Shown in pieces: positions 35,301 through 45,900 of a stretch of 64,000 nt of DNA. Each line of letters begins with the position of its first letter. The first letter of the stretch is position 1. The DNA lies in assembly GCA_964643075.1 (NCBI GenBank), contig CAZXQO010000019.1, positions 15,637 through 79,636 on the forward strand, given 5' to 3'. Source of the DNA: Desulfocucumis sp964643075 (lineage in GTDB: Bacteria; Bacillota; Desulfotomaculia; Desulfotomaculales; Desulfocucumaceae). A program made the translations under genes and the position numbers. The notes below the pieces were generated by a model, which saw only the letters and a program-made list of their open reading frames with translations, ran no database searches and had not been told where the DNA came from.

Positions 35301-36917
35301 AGCGTAAACCGCAGTCCGAACAACCAGGAAAGCGATTTTAACAAGGCCTGGTATGTCTATAATGCCTCCGGGCAAAGAGTGCGCAAGGTGGTCGTGTTCC
35401 CCAATGATTTCAGAAAGGAACGGATTTACCTGGGATCTGTAGAAATTTACCGGGAGATTTCCGGCGCTACAGTTACCCTTGAGAGAGAGACGCTGCATGT
35501 CATGGACGACAGGCGGCGGATTGCCCTGGTGGATACCAAGACCAGAGAAAACAGTAAAGACATAAGCGACTTGCAGCCCCTCGCCAGATACCAGATGGAC
35601 AACCACCTGGGAACGGCCTGTGTTGAACTGGACGATGCGGCCCGGGTGATCTCTTACGAGGAATATTATCCCTTCGGCAGCACCTCGTACCAGGCCAGGC
35701 GCACCAGCGGGGTGGAGGTGCCCGAAAAGCGCTACCGCTACACCGGCAAGGAACGGGATGAGGAGACCGGGCTGTACTATCATGGCGCGCGCTACTATGC
35801 CCCATGGCTGGGAAGGTGGGTGAGCTGCGACCCGGCGGGGCTTGTGGATGGTCTCAATCTCTATTGGTCAAATGCAGATAATCCCGTGAGGCTGGTGGAT
35901 AAAACCGGGTATGCGGGTGTTGAAACAGAGTATGTAAAACCAACTGTGCTCGAACATTTGAGGCAAAACAATATCCCATTTGTTACTGAACTTGAATTTG
36001 AATGCCTTGACAGTAATGGGAAAGCAGTTGTTAAAGGAAGATTTGACGTGGCGTTCCTTGATCCGCGTTCAAATCAACTGGTGGTTCCTGAACTAAAGGG
36101 ACTCGATCCGGAAGCTCTTACCAAGAATCAAGAGATATATAAGCCCCTGCTTGAGTCAAATGAAGGAGCGCATATTCGCATTACATCATCTAAAGGAGTT
36201 CGTCTTGGTATACAAAAAGGCAGTGTTCTCAAAATAACCGGTGAGAACTATATGGTTGTAAGTGCTGAAAACCTTAAAGATTTTGGTGCGGCGCTTGAGG
36301 AAATTACTGGTGGAAAACCGATCAAACACTCCTTCCTCGACCGGGGTGTCATGCATTTTTTTAAGACAACCGAGGCATTTAAAGAGTTTTTATCTAAAAA
36401 AGGGATGTCATTTTTAAAGGATGAATCGGGCCATATGGACCCGTATGCATTGGCTAAAGGTGTTGGTGCAGTTGCAAGAACCGGGTACACGTGGGCAAAA
36501 GCCGGGGTTCAAGTTGGAGCGAGGACATTTATTCCCGGCTATGCAGAAATAGAAGCGGCTGGCAACGGTAGCGCAGTTGCTGGTTTAACAACTATGGCGC
36601 AGTATACTGTGCAACTGGCCCGGCAATATGGAAGCCAGGCTCTTACAGCTGGGGGTGCAGCCATTACAACAGCGGCAGGAGCCGCAAAAGGAGCTGTGGC
36701 AGCGTTGACTGCAGAGGTTTCTGCAGGAGCGGCAGCTACAGCTGCAGTTACCACTGCCGCTGTTGTAGCTGCCGCGGGAGCAGTTACATGGGCTGTCGAA
36801 GATACACGCCGGGCGCTCAAAGGTGAAAAAACAATGACCGATGTAGCCATGGAAACATGGGGCAGCAAGGGGTTTGTCGGTACACTAAGCGCGTTTTGGC
36901 AACAAATAAGACATTAA
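29400..36917 (+). CDS. Tc toxin TcB-TcC fusion with variable nuclease-like tip
   Basis: The 2505-residue protein starts at ATG 29400 behind GGGAGG. Residues 50-400 match the SpvB domain (GIDEKFTVNAANGTCSFSIP, LALGYNSGSGN). FG-GAP-like repeats follow (DLNGDGMPDML, ADISGDGLTDIV, DISGTGATDIL, about 555-670), then the TcB middle region and RHS repeats. The RHS core ends at RYRYTGKERDEETGLYY. The self-cleavage site is D2144-PAG then, 19 residues later, D2167-KTG. The C-terminal 335 residues are the variable toxin tip. D2216, E2231 and K2233 (PELKG, then TKNQ) suggest a PD-(D/E)xK nuclease, followed by an Ala-rich hydrophobic region. TcA follows 16 bp downstream. Confidence 0.93.
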   Translation: MESQEQLRSRNSSIGKSDALPGKSSLKAGSETEHHQSAPQITLPKGGGALKGIDEKFTVNAANGTCSFSIPLPLSKSRSDFAPSLALGYNSGSGNSAFGLGWGMELPSIQRKTDKQLPLYQDDNPESDVFMFGPEDLVPAMIQDQSGNWEYDDITTPSGFSVKRYQHRIESSFARIERIQIKGESGCFWKVTTRDNTVTLFGKSPQARIADPADDTRIFKWLPELSYDGKGNCIEYEYKPEDLVSVPLELHEKNRRLNPLPFTNKYLKRVRYGNKNPYYAPPAKPYNPDAPANPEYLFELVCDYFDHDQDQPLPGVQKAWECRFDPFSDYRAGFEIRTYRLCRRILFYNFFKELSSGPGPEPYLVHSLNLSYKHFQSPASDEAAICYTEADFITSVQQFSYRKNSLGAYDQKGLPPVEFQYHELEWNTEIKQIAPECVVNAPAGLSGNYQWVDFYNEGISGILTEQAGAWYYKSNLGNGSFSIARPVAPKPSLNGIAAGALQIQDLEASGKKYIVSHATALTGYFEQTDDEAWLPFRPFEKVPNIDLRDPNVKFIDLNGDGMPDMLVSEEDVFIWYPSQGTIGFDAPELAIKPLDEEQGPRIVFADGTQSIFLADISGDGLTDIVRIRNGELCYWPNLGYGKFGAKVNMSNAPIFDTPDAFNPSYLHLADISGTGATDILYLGRNRCRAWNNLSGNAWGDAREIEPFFPSEWPNQLSVVDLLGNGTACIVWSSPLPGYSGAPMRYIDLMGGKKPFIMCGYKNNLGKETSILYKSSSYYYLKDKQEGLPWITRLPFPVQCVSRVEVRETVTNACFVNEYRYRHGYYDHAEREFRGFGMVEHTDTETFDNFVKNAASNIVDVEPLHQPPVLTKTWYHTGAYVRHDTILKQFEPEYYRNTHFAEYRLPEPEIEIKTTKPYSLSAEELREAYRACKSMVLREEVYARDGTGQASQPYYTAEHNCWIGLLQPKQENRHAVFLVRESESINYHYERNPAEPRVAHTLHLEIDEVGNVKKSAGIVYPRARVNAGLPQEVKDEQARLGILLTENEFTSDIKTDAAYRLRLTAETSTYELTGKQPGGRFFTLAEVRDAVARAATFVPSGSGVQKRLLKRTRMLYLKNDLSGPLLLGKIESLGLVYETYKLALTTSMLNDIYDSRVNGNMLTEGGYRSSASLESLKLFPPAVAGEEWWVPSGTTGYSDNPEQHFYLPDRYIDPFNKTTRLTHDPDYHLYIMETEDALGNRTSVESFDFRVLAPEMVKDSNGNYSEVCFDILGLVVGTALKGKGDEADDLNDFRADLTQAEIDGFFTDPAAHGADLLQHATSRFVYDFSKSPTVAGVILRETHHQETLQTGVPSKLQYGFEYSDGLGHIAMKKAQAEPGVAKHLDAANHMVDVDTTPNLRWVGTGRTVLNNKGKPVKQYEPYFSATHRYENARELVEIGVTPVMYYDPVGRLIRTDFPNGTFSRVEFDAWLQKTYDANDTAKDSSWYEERNNGPLAADPAERDAALKTALHFDTPLEEHHDSMGRSVYSLAHNRFTDIDTGDVVEEQLSTFIKLDIEGNQQFIDDARNNRVIEYKHDMLGGAAYQHSMDAGEYRVLNDCLGKPIYQWNSKDAMLHFRYDALRRNTELAVTEAGRPAFTAKRTVYGESAPASQLGNLRGQAWKQYDGGGVVFYDGYDFKGNLMLSRRQLCVDYKQTTDWTDIAVVALEPAQYVSETSCDALNRPVLIKNPEKSVITYVYNEASLLNEVRVSVRGRPAEQYVQNIDYNEKGQRTGILYGNGVSTSYEYNPLTFRVKHILTTRDNGAGTLQDLWYTYDPSGNITRITDDAQQTIYYDGMVVRPDSDYTYDALYRLVRAAGREHEGQNLPVSQYDANRRFNSHPNDGSKMRSYVQYYTYDKAGNMLQMIHRAANNTAGNWTRTFTCQADNNRLDSTRVGSALPDPYQFDLHGNMISMPHLSAMNWNYENHLQSVNRSPNNQESDFNKAWYVYNASGQRVRKVVVFPNDFRKERIYLGSVEIYREISGATVTLERETLHVMDDRRRIALVDTKTRENSKDISDLQPLARYQMDNHLGTACVELDDAARVISYEEYYPFGSTSYQARRTSGVEVPEKRYRYTGKERDEETGLYYHGARYYAPWLGRWVSCDPAGLVDGLNLYWSNADNPVRLVDKTGYAGVETEYVKPTVLEHLRQNNIPFVTELEFECLDSNGKAVVKGRFDVAFLDPRSNQLVVPELKGLDPEALTKNQEIYKPLLESNEGAHIRITSSKGVRLGIQKGSVLKITGENYMVVSAENLKDFGAALEEITGGKPIKHSFLDRGVMHFFKTTEAFKEFLSKKGMSFLKDESGHMDPYALAKGVGAVARTGYTWAKAGVQVGARTFIPGYAEIEAAGNGSAVAGLTTMAQYTVQLARQYGSQALTAGGAAITTAAGAAKGAVAALTAEVSAGAAATAAVTTAAVVAAAGAVTWAVEDTRRALKGEKTMTDVAMETWGSKGFVGTLSAFWQQIRH

Positions 36918-36933
36918 AGGGGTGAAGTAAGCT

Positions 36934-39900
36934 ATGGTTCAATTCTCAATCTACGGAAGCGTGATCGACACCAAGTCCCAGGGTGGCATTACAGGGCTGC
37001 AGGTGGAAGCCTGGAGCAAGGATGGGAACTCCCCGCATTTGATCGGAAGCGCTGAAACCGGCAAGGAAGGCAGGTTTGAAATCATCAGCAGTGAGCGCTA
37101 CAATGAACTGTTTCAGGGCAGGGTTCACGGCGTCGTTTTTAAACTGTATTCCGGAGGCGAACTCATTGCCGGCACGGATGATTTCAGCGTACGAAAAATC
37201 ACAGGTGAAGGTGCGGAAGTCAGTATTGCTATTGATTACAGCCGGCATACCCCGGTCGGGGGCGCCGTCACCGTCAAAGGTTTCGTCTATCACCTGAATG
37301 CCAGCCCGGTGCAGGGGATCACCGTTGCTGCCCTGGAAAGGAGCCTGCGTAAGGATAACCTGATTGGAAAGACCGAAACCGACGGAAGAGGCTGCTATGA
37401 GTTTACCTTCACCCCGCAGCAGTTCAAGCTGAATCCGGACAGCCCCGTTTTGCAACTGGAAGTACTGGATCGCCAGGGAAAAGTGATCACGACTTCGGAA
37501 ATGCTGCTTGATCTTAAAGAAATCAACAAAGTCCATTTTATAATTGACAGCCCTGATTATAAAGGCCTTTCCAGGTTTCAAAAAGCACTCCAGAGCATCA
37601 GTCCCCACGTGGGCGATGTGCAATACACTGAACTGGCTGAAAACGGGCGGCAGCAGGATATTTCATACCTGTCCCGCCGGTCCGGCAAAACATTGCGGGA
37701 GGTTGACCGTTTTGTCAAGGCCAAGCAGTTCTCGGAACAGACAAAAATCCCGGCTGAAGCTTTCTACTCCCTTTTGAAAAAGAACCTCCCGGCCGACCTT
37801 AATGTCCTGCTGTGCCAGAAACAGGGCGTGATCGCGGCAGCCCTGGATCAGGCTGCCAAAAACAACCTTATTGACACAGCGGTAGCCGAAAAGAAGGATG
37901 AGATCCTCGAACAGTTCGGCCGGGCACGGGTTGATTGGATGCTTAGCGCAAAGAGAGGGCAGGCTGAAGCTTCCCTGGGCGATATTTTAAGCCTGGCGAC
38001 CAGCGATGCAAAACTGCACCGCAAGTTACTGCTCTCTTACATTTCTTTTGAGGGGGAGCCTAAAGATTTTTGGAACAACTTTAAAAAAGAGCTGGGAAAT
38101 AAGGACCTGGTTGCAAAGATCCAGCTGACACTGCAGTTGGCATGGCTCACCGGAAATCAAACAGCGATCATGAAGTCGCTGCTAAGTGAGGAAAATCAGA
38201 CGTTTCGGGATCTCCGGCCATACGCCAAATATGATTTACAGGATTGGCAGCAGCGGATTAATGAGGTTTCCCAGTCAGAAAAACGGCTTTGCGTACCGCC
38301 CGCCATCGAGGGGAAGGACGACCAGGAAAAAATCCGGAATTATGCCTCGGCTATGGCCCGGATCGTGCGCGATACAGTTCCCACTGCTGTCTTTGCCGCA
38401 CGCCTGGAACGGGACAGCACCTCCAAGAGCCCCTTTGACGGGTGTAAATCCGAACTGTCGGCATTCTTCAATAATAATCCGGATTTCGAGTTTATGAAGC
38501 ACACCACCTACACCCTTACCGCCGGGGGTACCCTCTATAAATTTGACGGGGTCAAAGAAAAGGACAAGCTGATTGGTGTACTGAAATCCATTCAGCGCGT
38601 CTTCAGGCTGGCACCCAGCTATGAAGCCGTGGCGGCACTGTATGCAGGCGGCCTGGATTCGTCTTTCGGGATCGCGCAGTTGCCCCGGCAACATTTTGTT
38701 GAGAAGTACGCCATGCCCTTGGGTGGAGAGGATACGGCCAGAGCCGTCTACCAGCAAGCGACAAAAACCTATATGACTGCCCTGGAGATATGTACCGAAT
38801 TACACCCAAATCTGAACCTGGGTCCCTATGTCATCCCGCAACAGGGGATTCAGCCCGCGGGCGGCGCTGCCCCTCAGGATGATCAAGGCATACCAGAACC
38901 CGATCTGCGGACCATGTTCGGCAGCCTGGAACAATGCGATTGCGAGGAGTGCCAGACGGTCTACAGCCCGGCGGCGTACCTGGTGGATATTTTGCACTTC
39001 CTGGAACAACGTGCTCCTGACGTATTCCAGGAACTCAAGAGAAGAAGGGGGGACCTGCTGGACATAGATCTTAGCTGCAAGAATACCAACACCCCGCTTC
39101 CCTATGTCGACCTGGTGCTTGAGCGGCTGGAGCCTCTCGTCATGGTCCTCAAAGGCATCTACGGCAGCTTCATCCTGGCCGAGTCTTATCAGACGGTGGG
39201 CACTGCGGAAGAGTTAGCCGGCAATCCGGAACACTACAAGCGGTATTATAATCAGGACGGCAAGAAAGTCTACCAGGATGTATCGCAATCGGCGGCCGGG
39301 GCTTATAATTTTGTTAAAAATTCGGTTTTCCCTGCCGAGCTGCCCTTCAACCTTCCCCTTGAGGAAAGCCGCATCTACCTGAACCACCTGGGGATATCAA
39401 GGGCCGAGCTGATGCAGCAATTCCTTCCTGTAAATCAGTCTACCGATCGCTACGATCCCAGCGACTATAACTGGGCGGCGGAATACCTGGGCATTTCTCC
39501 CCAGGAAGCGACTATTATTACTCAAATAGTGGATATGGGGGCCAGCATAGGCGTTTGGAATTTTTATGGTTTCGATAAAGCAAACGGCTTCACGCCCATT
39601 GCCGATCCCGCCAGTACCGGTCAAGTGATCACCGCCGGCAACTGGAATGACGTACTGGCCGGCAGGGTGGATGTGTTTCTGCAACAGACGGGCCTGCAGT
39701 ATACGGAAATGCTGTACCTGTTGGATACCCGCTACGTCAACCCGGTTGATTCCTCCGGCAAGAGAAAGATTACCGTGGTGGCGAATTCGGAGAAAACCAG
39801 CGATCCTGTCACCTGCGTCCTTGAGTATTTGCAGCTGGCCGGCATGGAGCCGGGCGATTTAACACGGATGCACAGGTTCATCAGGTTGTGGCGCAGGCTG

Positions 39901-42900
39901 GGCTGGAAGATGTACGAACTTGACATGGCAATCGCCTCCCTCTCCCGGCTTACGGAATCACCCTTGACCAGTTATTTCAATAGAAAAGATGATCTGGTCC
40001 AGTTGGCCTATGCTGTTTGGGCCTCAAAACAGTTTAATCTCTCCGTGGGAACGGTGGCTGCGTTCTGGGGCGATATTAATACAACTATCTACACCGACTA
40101 TGACCGGGATGATCAGCCTGGAATAGCCTCGCTGTACGATGCACTGTTCAGGAACAAGGCTGTCATCAACCCACCGGACCCAGCTTATGACGACATTTTT
40201 AACGGCATCGCCAAGAGTTTTGGGGGTCATTCCGCAGGCATCCTGGCAGCGGTTCAGATCACCGATGCCGATTTGTCGCTCCTGACCAAGAACCTGAACA
40301 TCGACACCAGCAGCACCAACACACTTACCCTGAGAGTGCTATCCAATCTGTACAGGCACGCAGTCCTGGCCAGGGCGCTGCATTTATCGAGCAAAGACTT
40401 TCTCACCGTCAAGGCTATAATCGGCCTGGATCCTTTCGGATCTCCCAGGGAAACTTTATCATTTGTCAGCATGCTGGATGCTATCAGAACCTCGAGCTTC
40501 AGCATTACCCAGCTTGACTACCTGCTGCGCCACCAATACACCGAGGACACCGGTGCTGCCCCCACCGATCAGTCGATTACCCTGTTTTTGACTGATCTTC
40601 AAGCCGGGCTCAGGAAGATAGAGCTCAGTGCCGCACCGGGCACAACATCTGGTGCAGCTTCAGATCTCTCAGGCACAACCCCCGACACGGCTCAGACCCG
40701 GGATGAATTAGTGCAGAGCAAGAAAAACCTCATCAAGCAGAAATTCGTTGAGGCGTTGAAACTGTCACCGGCAGCCGCAAAACTGCTGCTGGAGGAGACA
40801 GTGGTGAGCAGTTCGTCAAATCAATCCCGCTTGTTTATCGAAGATTTCATGGACGAAGCGTTTATCTCGGGTGAAGCCACATCAGGCACCGCTTCCGGTG
40901 TGCTCACCCCCGACTTGTACCCCGCGCAGTATAACGGTTTTAGATTAATTGATAAAATCAGCGCTTTTATCACCGGCCTGAAAATTGCCGATGAGGAATT
41001 ACCGTACATCGTTAAAAGTTACAATGAACTGGGTATAACAAACCTGGCGGCGCTGCCGCTGACACCGACTGCCGGCGCTGCCTTCAGGGAATTCAAAAAC
41101 CTGATCGACCTGGTCAGGGCCAGAGATATGCTGCCCTTTGGCACGCCGGGGCTAAGCGACATATTCAAGCCCCTTTTCATGCATTCCCAGGACCCGGGCG
41201 GGAATGCCAAAGAGCGCTGGCTGGAGCAGTTAGAGCAGCGAACTCATTGGGGCGGCCTGGTGACGGACCTGGTGGGCGACAAGGATGCCTTGCAAGGCGG
41301 GGGCATTCTGAAAACAAACTTCCCGGGTGACTTCAAAACCGGAAGCTTGCTGCTATTGATCGGAAAATGCAGGGATGCGGTGAAAAGGATCGGGTTATCT
41401 GCACATCAAATTGCCGCTGAGATCAGGGCAGATTTGGCAGATGCCGATTCACAGGCGGTGAAGAACGCTGCTAAAGCCAGGCATGAGGAGAGCGAGTGGT
41501 ACTCCATCGCCAAGCCGCTGCAGGATGTGTTGCGGGAGAAGCGGCGCCAGGCCCTGGTAGCCTATGTGGTGGCGCATCCGGATCATCAGTCCAATCTGAG
41601 CTGGAGGAACATTAACGATCTGTATGAATACCTGCTGATCGACGTGGAGATGAGCCCCCTGCTGATGACCTCCCGGATCAAACAGGCCATCAGCAGCGTG
41701 CAGCTATTTATTGACCGCGTGCTGATGAATCTCGAGCATGCCAACATGGACAAAACCACACCGCCATTGAAGCTCCACCCGGATCAGATCGATGAATGGG
41801 AGCAGTGGCGAAAGCTGTACCGAATCTGGGAGGCCAACCGGAAAATCTTCCTGTACCCTGAAAACTGGCTTGAGCCGGAGCTGCGGGACGATAAATCGCC
41901 GTTCTTCAAAGAGTTGGAGGCCCAGCTGCGACAGAATGAACTGAGCCCGGAAAATGTGGAAGACGCCTTCCTGGGATATCTGGAAAAATTGGATTCGGTG
42001 GCCCGGCTGGAGATCAAGTGCGTCTACCACCAGGTGGACGCCGATTACGACATCGACATTGTGCACGTCATCGGCCGCACGTATGGCGCCCCCCACAAGT
42101 ACTATTACCGCAAACTGGAAAACGGCGAATGGACTGCATGGGAGAAAGTCGAACTGGACATTGAGGGAGACCACCTGGCGCTGTTCGTCTGGAACCGCCG
42201 CCTGTACCTGTTCTGGCTGATGTTCACTAAAAAGGCGCAGGATGTCGATATCACAATATCACAGGGGGACAAATCCAGCGCAACTTCCGGTACATCTTCC
42301 GTCATATCTTACAATGAGGATTCTGACATCGGCCAAATGCAGCAGGGCTTTTATAGCGCCGAAGCTACCGGGGATTCTTCTTCCGGCACTACCCTGCCAA
42401 AGGCGCCGTTATACTGGCAGATACAGCTTGCCTGGAGCGAGCGCAAAAAAAATAAATGGCTGCCCAGGAAAATGTCAAAAGAGTCGATTAACTTTTCACC
42501 GTTTGTAAATTGTACGAACGAAGATGTTTTAAACGCCATTCGGGACAAATTTTACTTTTGTCTTTATCCGGCTGCCACGGAATTGAGATTTTTATTTCTG
42601 ATGCAGTCGGAAGGAGTCAACGGTAGTATACCAAACACCTTGTATCAATTGGTGTGGGTGTATTTTTCTTTCAGGGATGGCAATAGCGACCCGGTTGCAA
42701 TAAATTCTTATAATCCAAACAATTGCAAAACATATACGCTTCCAAAAAATATCTGCGGCAGTCAAATGATGTTGCGTCAAATAGATTCTCAAGAAGGATT
42801 ATATTTTAGTAACGATGGCGCTTATCTCAGTTCTGCCCCGAATGGGTTATACAGGCTGGTTGTACCCAGCAACGCTTTATTATTTGATAATCCCTTGGGT

Positions 42901-45900
42901 GATATCTTCTTCTTCCAGGACGACGTCAACACCTTTTTTGCACGCTATGAGTTGGAAGAAATGGAAGACAGCGTCAGTGCCAGCGGCAACACAACAGATC
43001 CCCTGAATCATAATGAACACTGGGTTTACAAGGACAACCAGATACCTGATCTGGCAGGGCCTGTTGAGGGATGGGAGGAGTTGGAGGATATCCTGTCGCA
43101 GTTCACCAATCCGGTTGATGAAGAAACTGCCCAGGGCGCCGCTATAATTAATTCGAGTGGCACTACTATCAGCCTGAACGGAAAAACGTTTTCTGGCAGC
43201 GGGCTGGCCGCCACCCTCCAACAAGGTGCTTATCGAGCCGGGAAATATGATGCGGGTATAGTGATGAAGCAGCCGCAGGCCGGAACCGGCAAAACCACAC
43301 TGATGATGACCTGCGCGCCCTCTGTGCTGCGCGGTTTGGGCGGCAGCACATCCGCGCAAACCAGGGAGGCGTCTTATCACTACGAGCAGCGTCTTGCGTT
43401 TCATAGCCATTACCATCCACATGTTCAGACATTTATTGCGATGCTCAATGTTTATGGAGTGGACGGCATGCTCAAACGCGCCCTGCCAACGCTTTTATCC
43501 TTCGAGGACACCATGAACTTTCCGAGCTGCTATGCTCCCAATAACGCAATCGTAAAAAGCTCTTTCCCCAGCGACCTGGTCGATTTCGATTATGGCGGCG
43601 CCTATTCCCAGTACAACTGGGAGCTGTTCTTCCACCTGCCCATGCTGGTGGCAACCCGCCTGAGCCAGGACCAGCGCTTTGAAGAGGCCCGCAAGTGGTT
43701 TCATTACGTGTTTGACCCCACCTGCAGCGAAGGCGGCGGCAAGGAACGGTTCTGGAGATTCAAGCCTTTCTATGACCTGGCCGGTAAAAAGATTGAAACG
43801 CTGGACGACCTTATGACAAATGCTGCGGAATTGGCTGAACAGGTTGACAAGTGGATGCAGGATCCCTTCAAGCCCCATGTCATCGCACGGATGCGCAGGC
43901 TGGCATATATGAAAAACGTGGTGATGAAGTATATCGACAACCTGCTGGCATGGGCGGACCAGTTGTTCCGCCGAGATACAATTGAAGCAATCAACGAGGC
44001 TACCCAGCTTTACGTGCTGGCTGCCAAAATACTTGGCGAGCGGCCCCAGCGTGTGCCCCCCAGAGCCAGGCCAAAGGTGCAGTCCTACAGTAAGCTTGAT
44101 ACTGATCTGGACCTCTTTTCCAATGCCATGGTGGATATCGAGCTTTTCATCCCGCCTTCCGCCCCGGCGAATACTAACAACAATTCGGGCAACAGCCTCG
44201 GCCGGATGGCGTACTTCGGCCTGGCCAAGAATGAAAAGCTGCTGGAATACTGGGACGTTGTGGCTGACCGGCTGTTCAAGATCCGCAACTGCATGAATAT
44301 CGAAGGAATTGTGCGCCAGTTGCCTCTGTTTGAGCCGCCTATCGATCCCGGACTGCTGGTTAAGGCTGCCGCTGCCGGTATGGACCTGGGCAGCATCCTG
44401 AACGACCTGAGCGCCAATACTCCGTATTACCGCTTTAATTTCATGCTGCAAAAAGCTCTGGAGTTGTGCAATGACGTAAAGTCACTGGGCGGTGTCCTAC
44501 TGTCAGCATTGGAGAAAAAAGATGCGGAGGCACTCGCCCTGCTGCGCCAGAGCCATGAGATGAATATGCTTGATGCCATACGGTACGTCAAGGAACGCCA
44601 GGTAGAGGAGACGAAGGAAAACCTGGATGCGCTCAACAAGACAAGAATAGTTGTCCAGGGCAAGCTTACTTACTACAGCAGCCGGCCCTACATGAACAAC
44701 TACGAATCCCAGCATCTTAATTCCATGCAAACCGGTTTGATACTGCAGGGAGTGCAGGGCGGGATCGAGACTCTGTCCACGTTCCTGTCCGCCCTGCCCG
44801 ATATCAAGATTGGGGCGCCCACCGGCATGGGAGCCACCTATGGCGGCGCGAACCTGGGCATGGTTTTAAAAGCCTTCAGTTCTTATATGGGTATCATGAT
44901 CGGCATCAACAACACCACCGGCGCTATGGCTGCCACGCAGGGGGGTTACCAGCGCCGGATGGATGATTGGAAGTTCCAGGCTGACAGCGCCAAAAAAGAG
45001 CTGGCCCAGATTGACAAGCAGATCCTGGCGGCGCAGATCCGCCAGGCAATTGCTGAAAAAGAATTGCAAAACCAGGAGATGCAGATTGAAAACGCCAGGG
45101 AAATTAACGATTTCATGAGCAACAAATACACTAACCAGGAGCTGTACGAGTGGATGGTCGGACAGGTGGCCACGGTCTATTTCCAGAGCTACCAGATTGC
45201 CTACGATCTGGCCAAGAAAGCGGAAAAATGCTACCAGTGGGAACTGGGTATTGAAGACAGCTCCTTCATCCAATTCGGTTACTGGGACAGCATGAGGAAG
45301 GGTCTGCTGAGCGGCGAAAAGCTCCAGTATGATTTGCGGCGTATAGAAGCTTCCTATCTGGAACAGAACAAGCGGGAGTTCGAGCTGACCAAGCACATCT
45401 CCCTGGTCCTGCTGGACCCGGTGTCCCTGCTGGAGTTGCAGACCAACGGCAAATGCACAGTGCATATTCCCGAAGTGCTGTTCGACCTTGACTACCCGGG
45501 GCATTACTTCCGCCGCATCAAATCGGTCAGCCTGAGCATTCCCTGCGTGGCAGGCCCTTACACAACCATAAACTGCACCCTGAGGCTGAAGAATCACGCC
45601 ACCAGAAAGAGAACGATGTTAAAAACATCAGGTGAGCCCTATGGAACCACCGACTACGCATCTGATTCAGATCCCAGTACCGGCAGATTCCGGTATGTTC
45701 CCAATGAGAGCCAGTCGGTGGCCACCAGCAGTGCCCAGAACGACAGCGGTGTGTTCGAGTTAAGCTTCAGGGACGAGCGCTACCTGCCCTTTGAGGGCTG
45801 CGGGGTGATTAGCGCATGGGAGATCGGGCTGACTGAGGATCAGAACCTGCGTCAGTTCGATTACAAGACTATATCCGATGTGATCATCCATTTGAAGTAC

